This document shows positions 63,740-64,000 of a stretch of DNA of 64,000 nt, piece after piece; the first letter of the stretch is position 1, and the number at the start of each line of letters is the position of its first letter. Under the pieces are notes generated by a model, which saw only the letters and a program-made list of their open reading frames with translations, did not search any database and had not been told where the DNA came from. Made by a program: the position numbers and the translations under genes. The stretch is from Nostoc edaphicum CCNP1411 (GTDB lineage Bacteria > Cyanobacteriota > Cyanobacteriia > Cyanobacteriales > Nostocaceae), in assembly GCF_014023275.1 (NCBI RefSeq), contig NZ_CP054698.1, positions 434,001 through 498,000 on the forward strand, in the 5' to 3' direction.

Positions 63740-64000
63740 CTAGATCAGTTGGATGTCCAAACTAACCGCGAAATTAGTAGGCTTATTCTCAAGAGTTGCA
63801 AATTGAGTTCCTTGGAATAACAACGCACCAGTAGCGTCATTGTAGCTGAAAGCACTAACATCAGTAACACCAAATCCAATTTTAGAAATCTGAATCTTGT
63901 CACCTTCCACCCGACTGAAGTCCTTGATAATGTCAAGTCCTTCAAGTTTGGAATTGAAGACAAACTGATCCGCACCAGCACCACCAGTCAGAATATCATT
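63740..64000 (-). CDS. RTX-type calcium-binding protein, C-terminal end (5' part outside window)
   Basis: The last 86 residues, entering from the right edge. It starts in NDILTGGAGADQFVFNS, the typical end of a hemolysin-type GGxGxDxxx nonapeptide block, and ends in a beta-rich module (FEGLDIIKDFSRVEGDKI-like, SLDIQLI then stop at 63742-63740). Such tails are common in type I secreted cyanobacterial proteins. The function depends on the missing N-terminal part. Confidence 0.85.
   Translation of the reverse strand, partial: NDILTGGAGADQFVFNSKLEGLDIIKDFSRVEGDKIQISKIGFGVTDVSAFSYNDATGALLFQGTQFATLENKPTNFAVSLDIQLI

Noticed and set aside
1-64000. tRNA and rRNA genes
   Set aside because: No convincing cloverleaf or rRNA segment was recognised by eye; a dedicated tRNA scan would be needed to exclude them.

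Overview
The window looks like the chromosome of a heterocyst-forming, Nostoc/Anabaena-type cyanobacterium. The palindrome GCGATCGC (HIP1) is frequent inside genes. Tandem heptanucleotide repeats (CCCCATG, GGGAATA, AATCCAA types) are scattered everywhere. The gene content (Hanks-type kinases, DevBCA exporter, RRM protein next to rpsU, nifJ, extended hyp operon) is typical of that group. This assignment is inference; no rRNA or other species marker is present.

Layout. 1-5.3 kb: a Ser/Thr kinase with TPRs running off the left edge, a rhomboid-like protein lacking its catalytic residues, and a PAS-rich hybrid histidine kinase. 5.3-10.3 kb: AllA-like protein, group-2 sigma factor, a small secreted protein, and a RibD-like fragment split by a MITE. 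10.3-24.6 kb: a co-directional exopolysaccharide cluster (Wzc-type tyrosine kinase, flippase, O-antigen polymerase/ligase, eight or more glycosyltransferase-like proteins, methyltransferase, WecG/TagA-type transferase) facing a Tat-exported GH10 glycoside hydrolase. 26.2-30.8 kb: TetR regulator with two candidate operators, then DevB, a DUF2834 membrane protein, DevC and DevA. 30.9-33.4 kb: an Rpn/PD-(D/E)XK-like protein, nested MITEs, a 63-bp tandem repeat and a six-repeat orphan CRISPR array. 33.7-37.4 kb: nifJ with four in-frame low-complexity insertions. 37.5-51 kb: CsbD-like and TPR proteins, RRM protein plus rpsU, two more kinases (one paired with a periplasmic binding protein), pentapeptide protein, GNAT, M20 amidohydrolase and a hemerythrin-domain protein. 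51.3-52.2 kb: a DUF2887 gene broken by a second copy of the same MITE. 52.8-63.5 kb: the extended hydrogenase maturation operon (TPR, two small membrane proteins, NifU-C/Rieske fusion, NHL protein, hypF-C-D-E-A-B). Right edge: the 3' end of an RTX-type calcium-binding protein on the minus strand.

How it fits together. HypA-F build and insert the NiFe(CN)2CO centre of hydrogenase; the five genes ahead of hypF carry iron-sulfur and scaffold-like domains and probably serve the same maturation. NifJ could feed reduced ferredoxin/flavodoxin to nitrogenase or fermentation. The polysaccharide cluster should make and export a heteropolymer, although an initiating phosphosugar transferase and an outer-membrane exporter are not in the window.

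The clearest unusual signals are repeat-driven: a 96-110 bp MITE with CTAG target duplications sitting in two genes, both of which become in-frame again if the element and one CTAG are removed; heptamer repeats absorbed as coding sequence in nifJ; and a 63-bp repeat family at two loci. I found no clear evidence for a wholly new multi-gene system.
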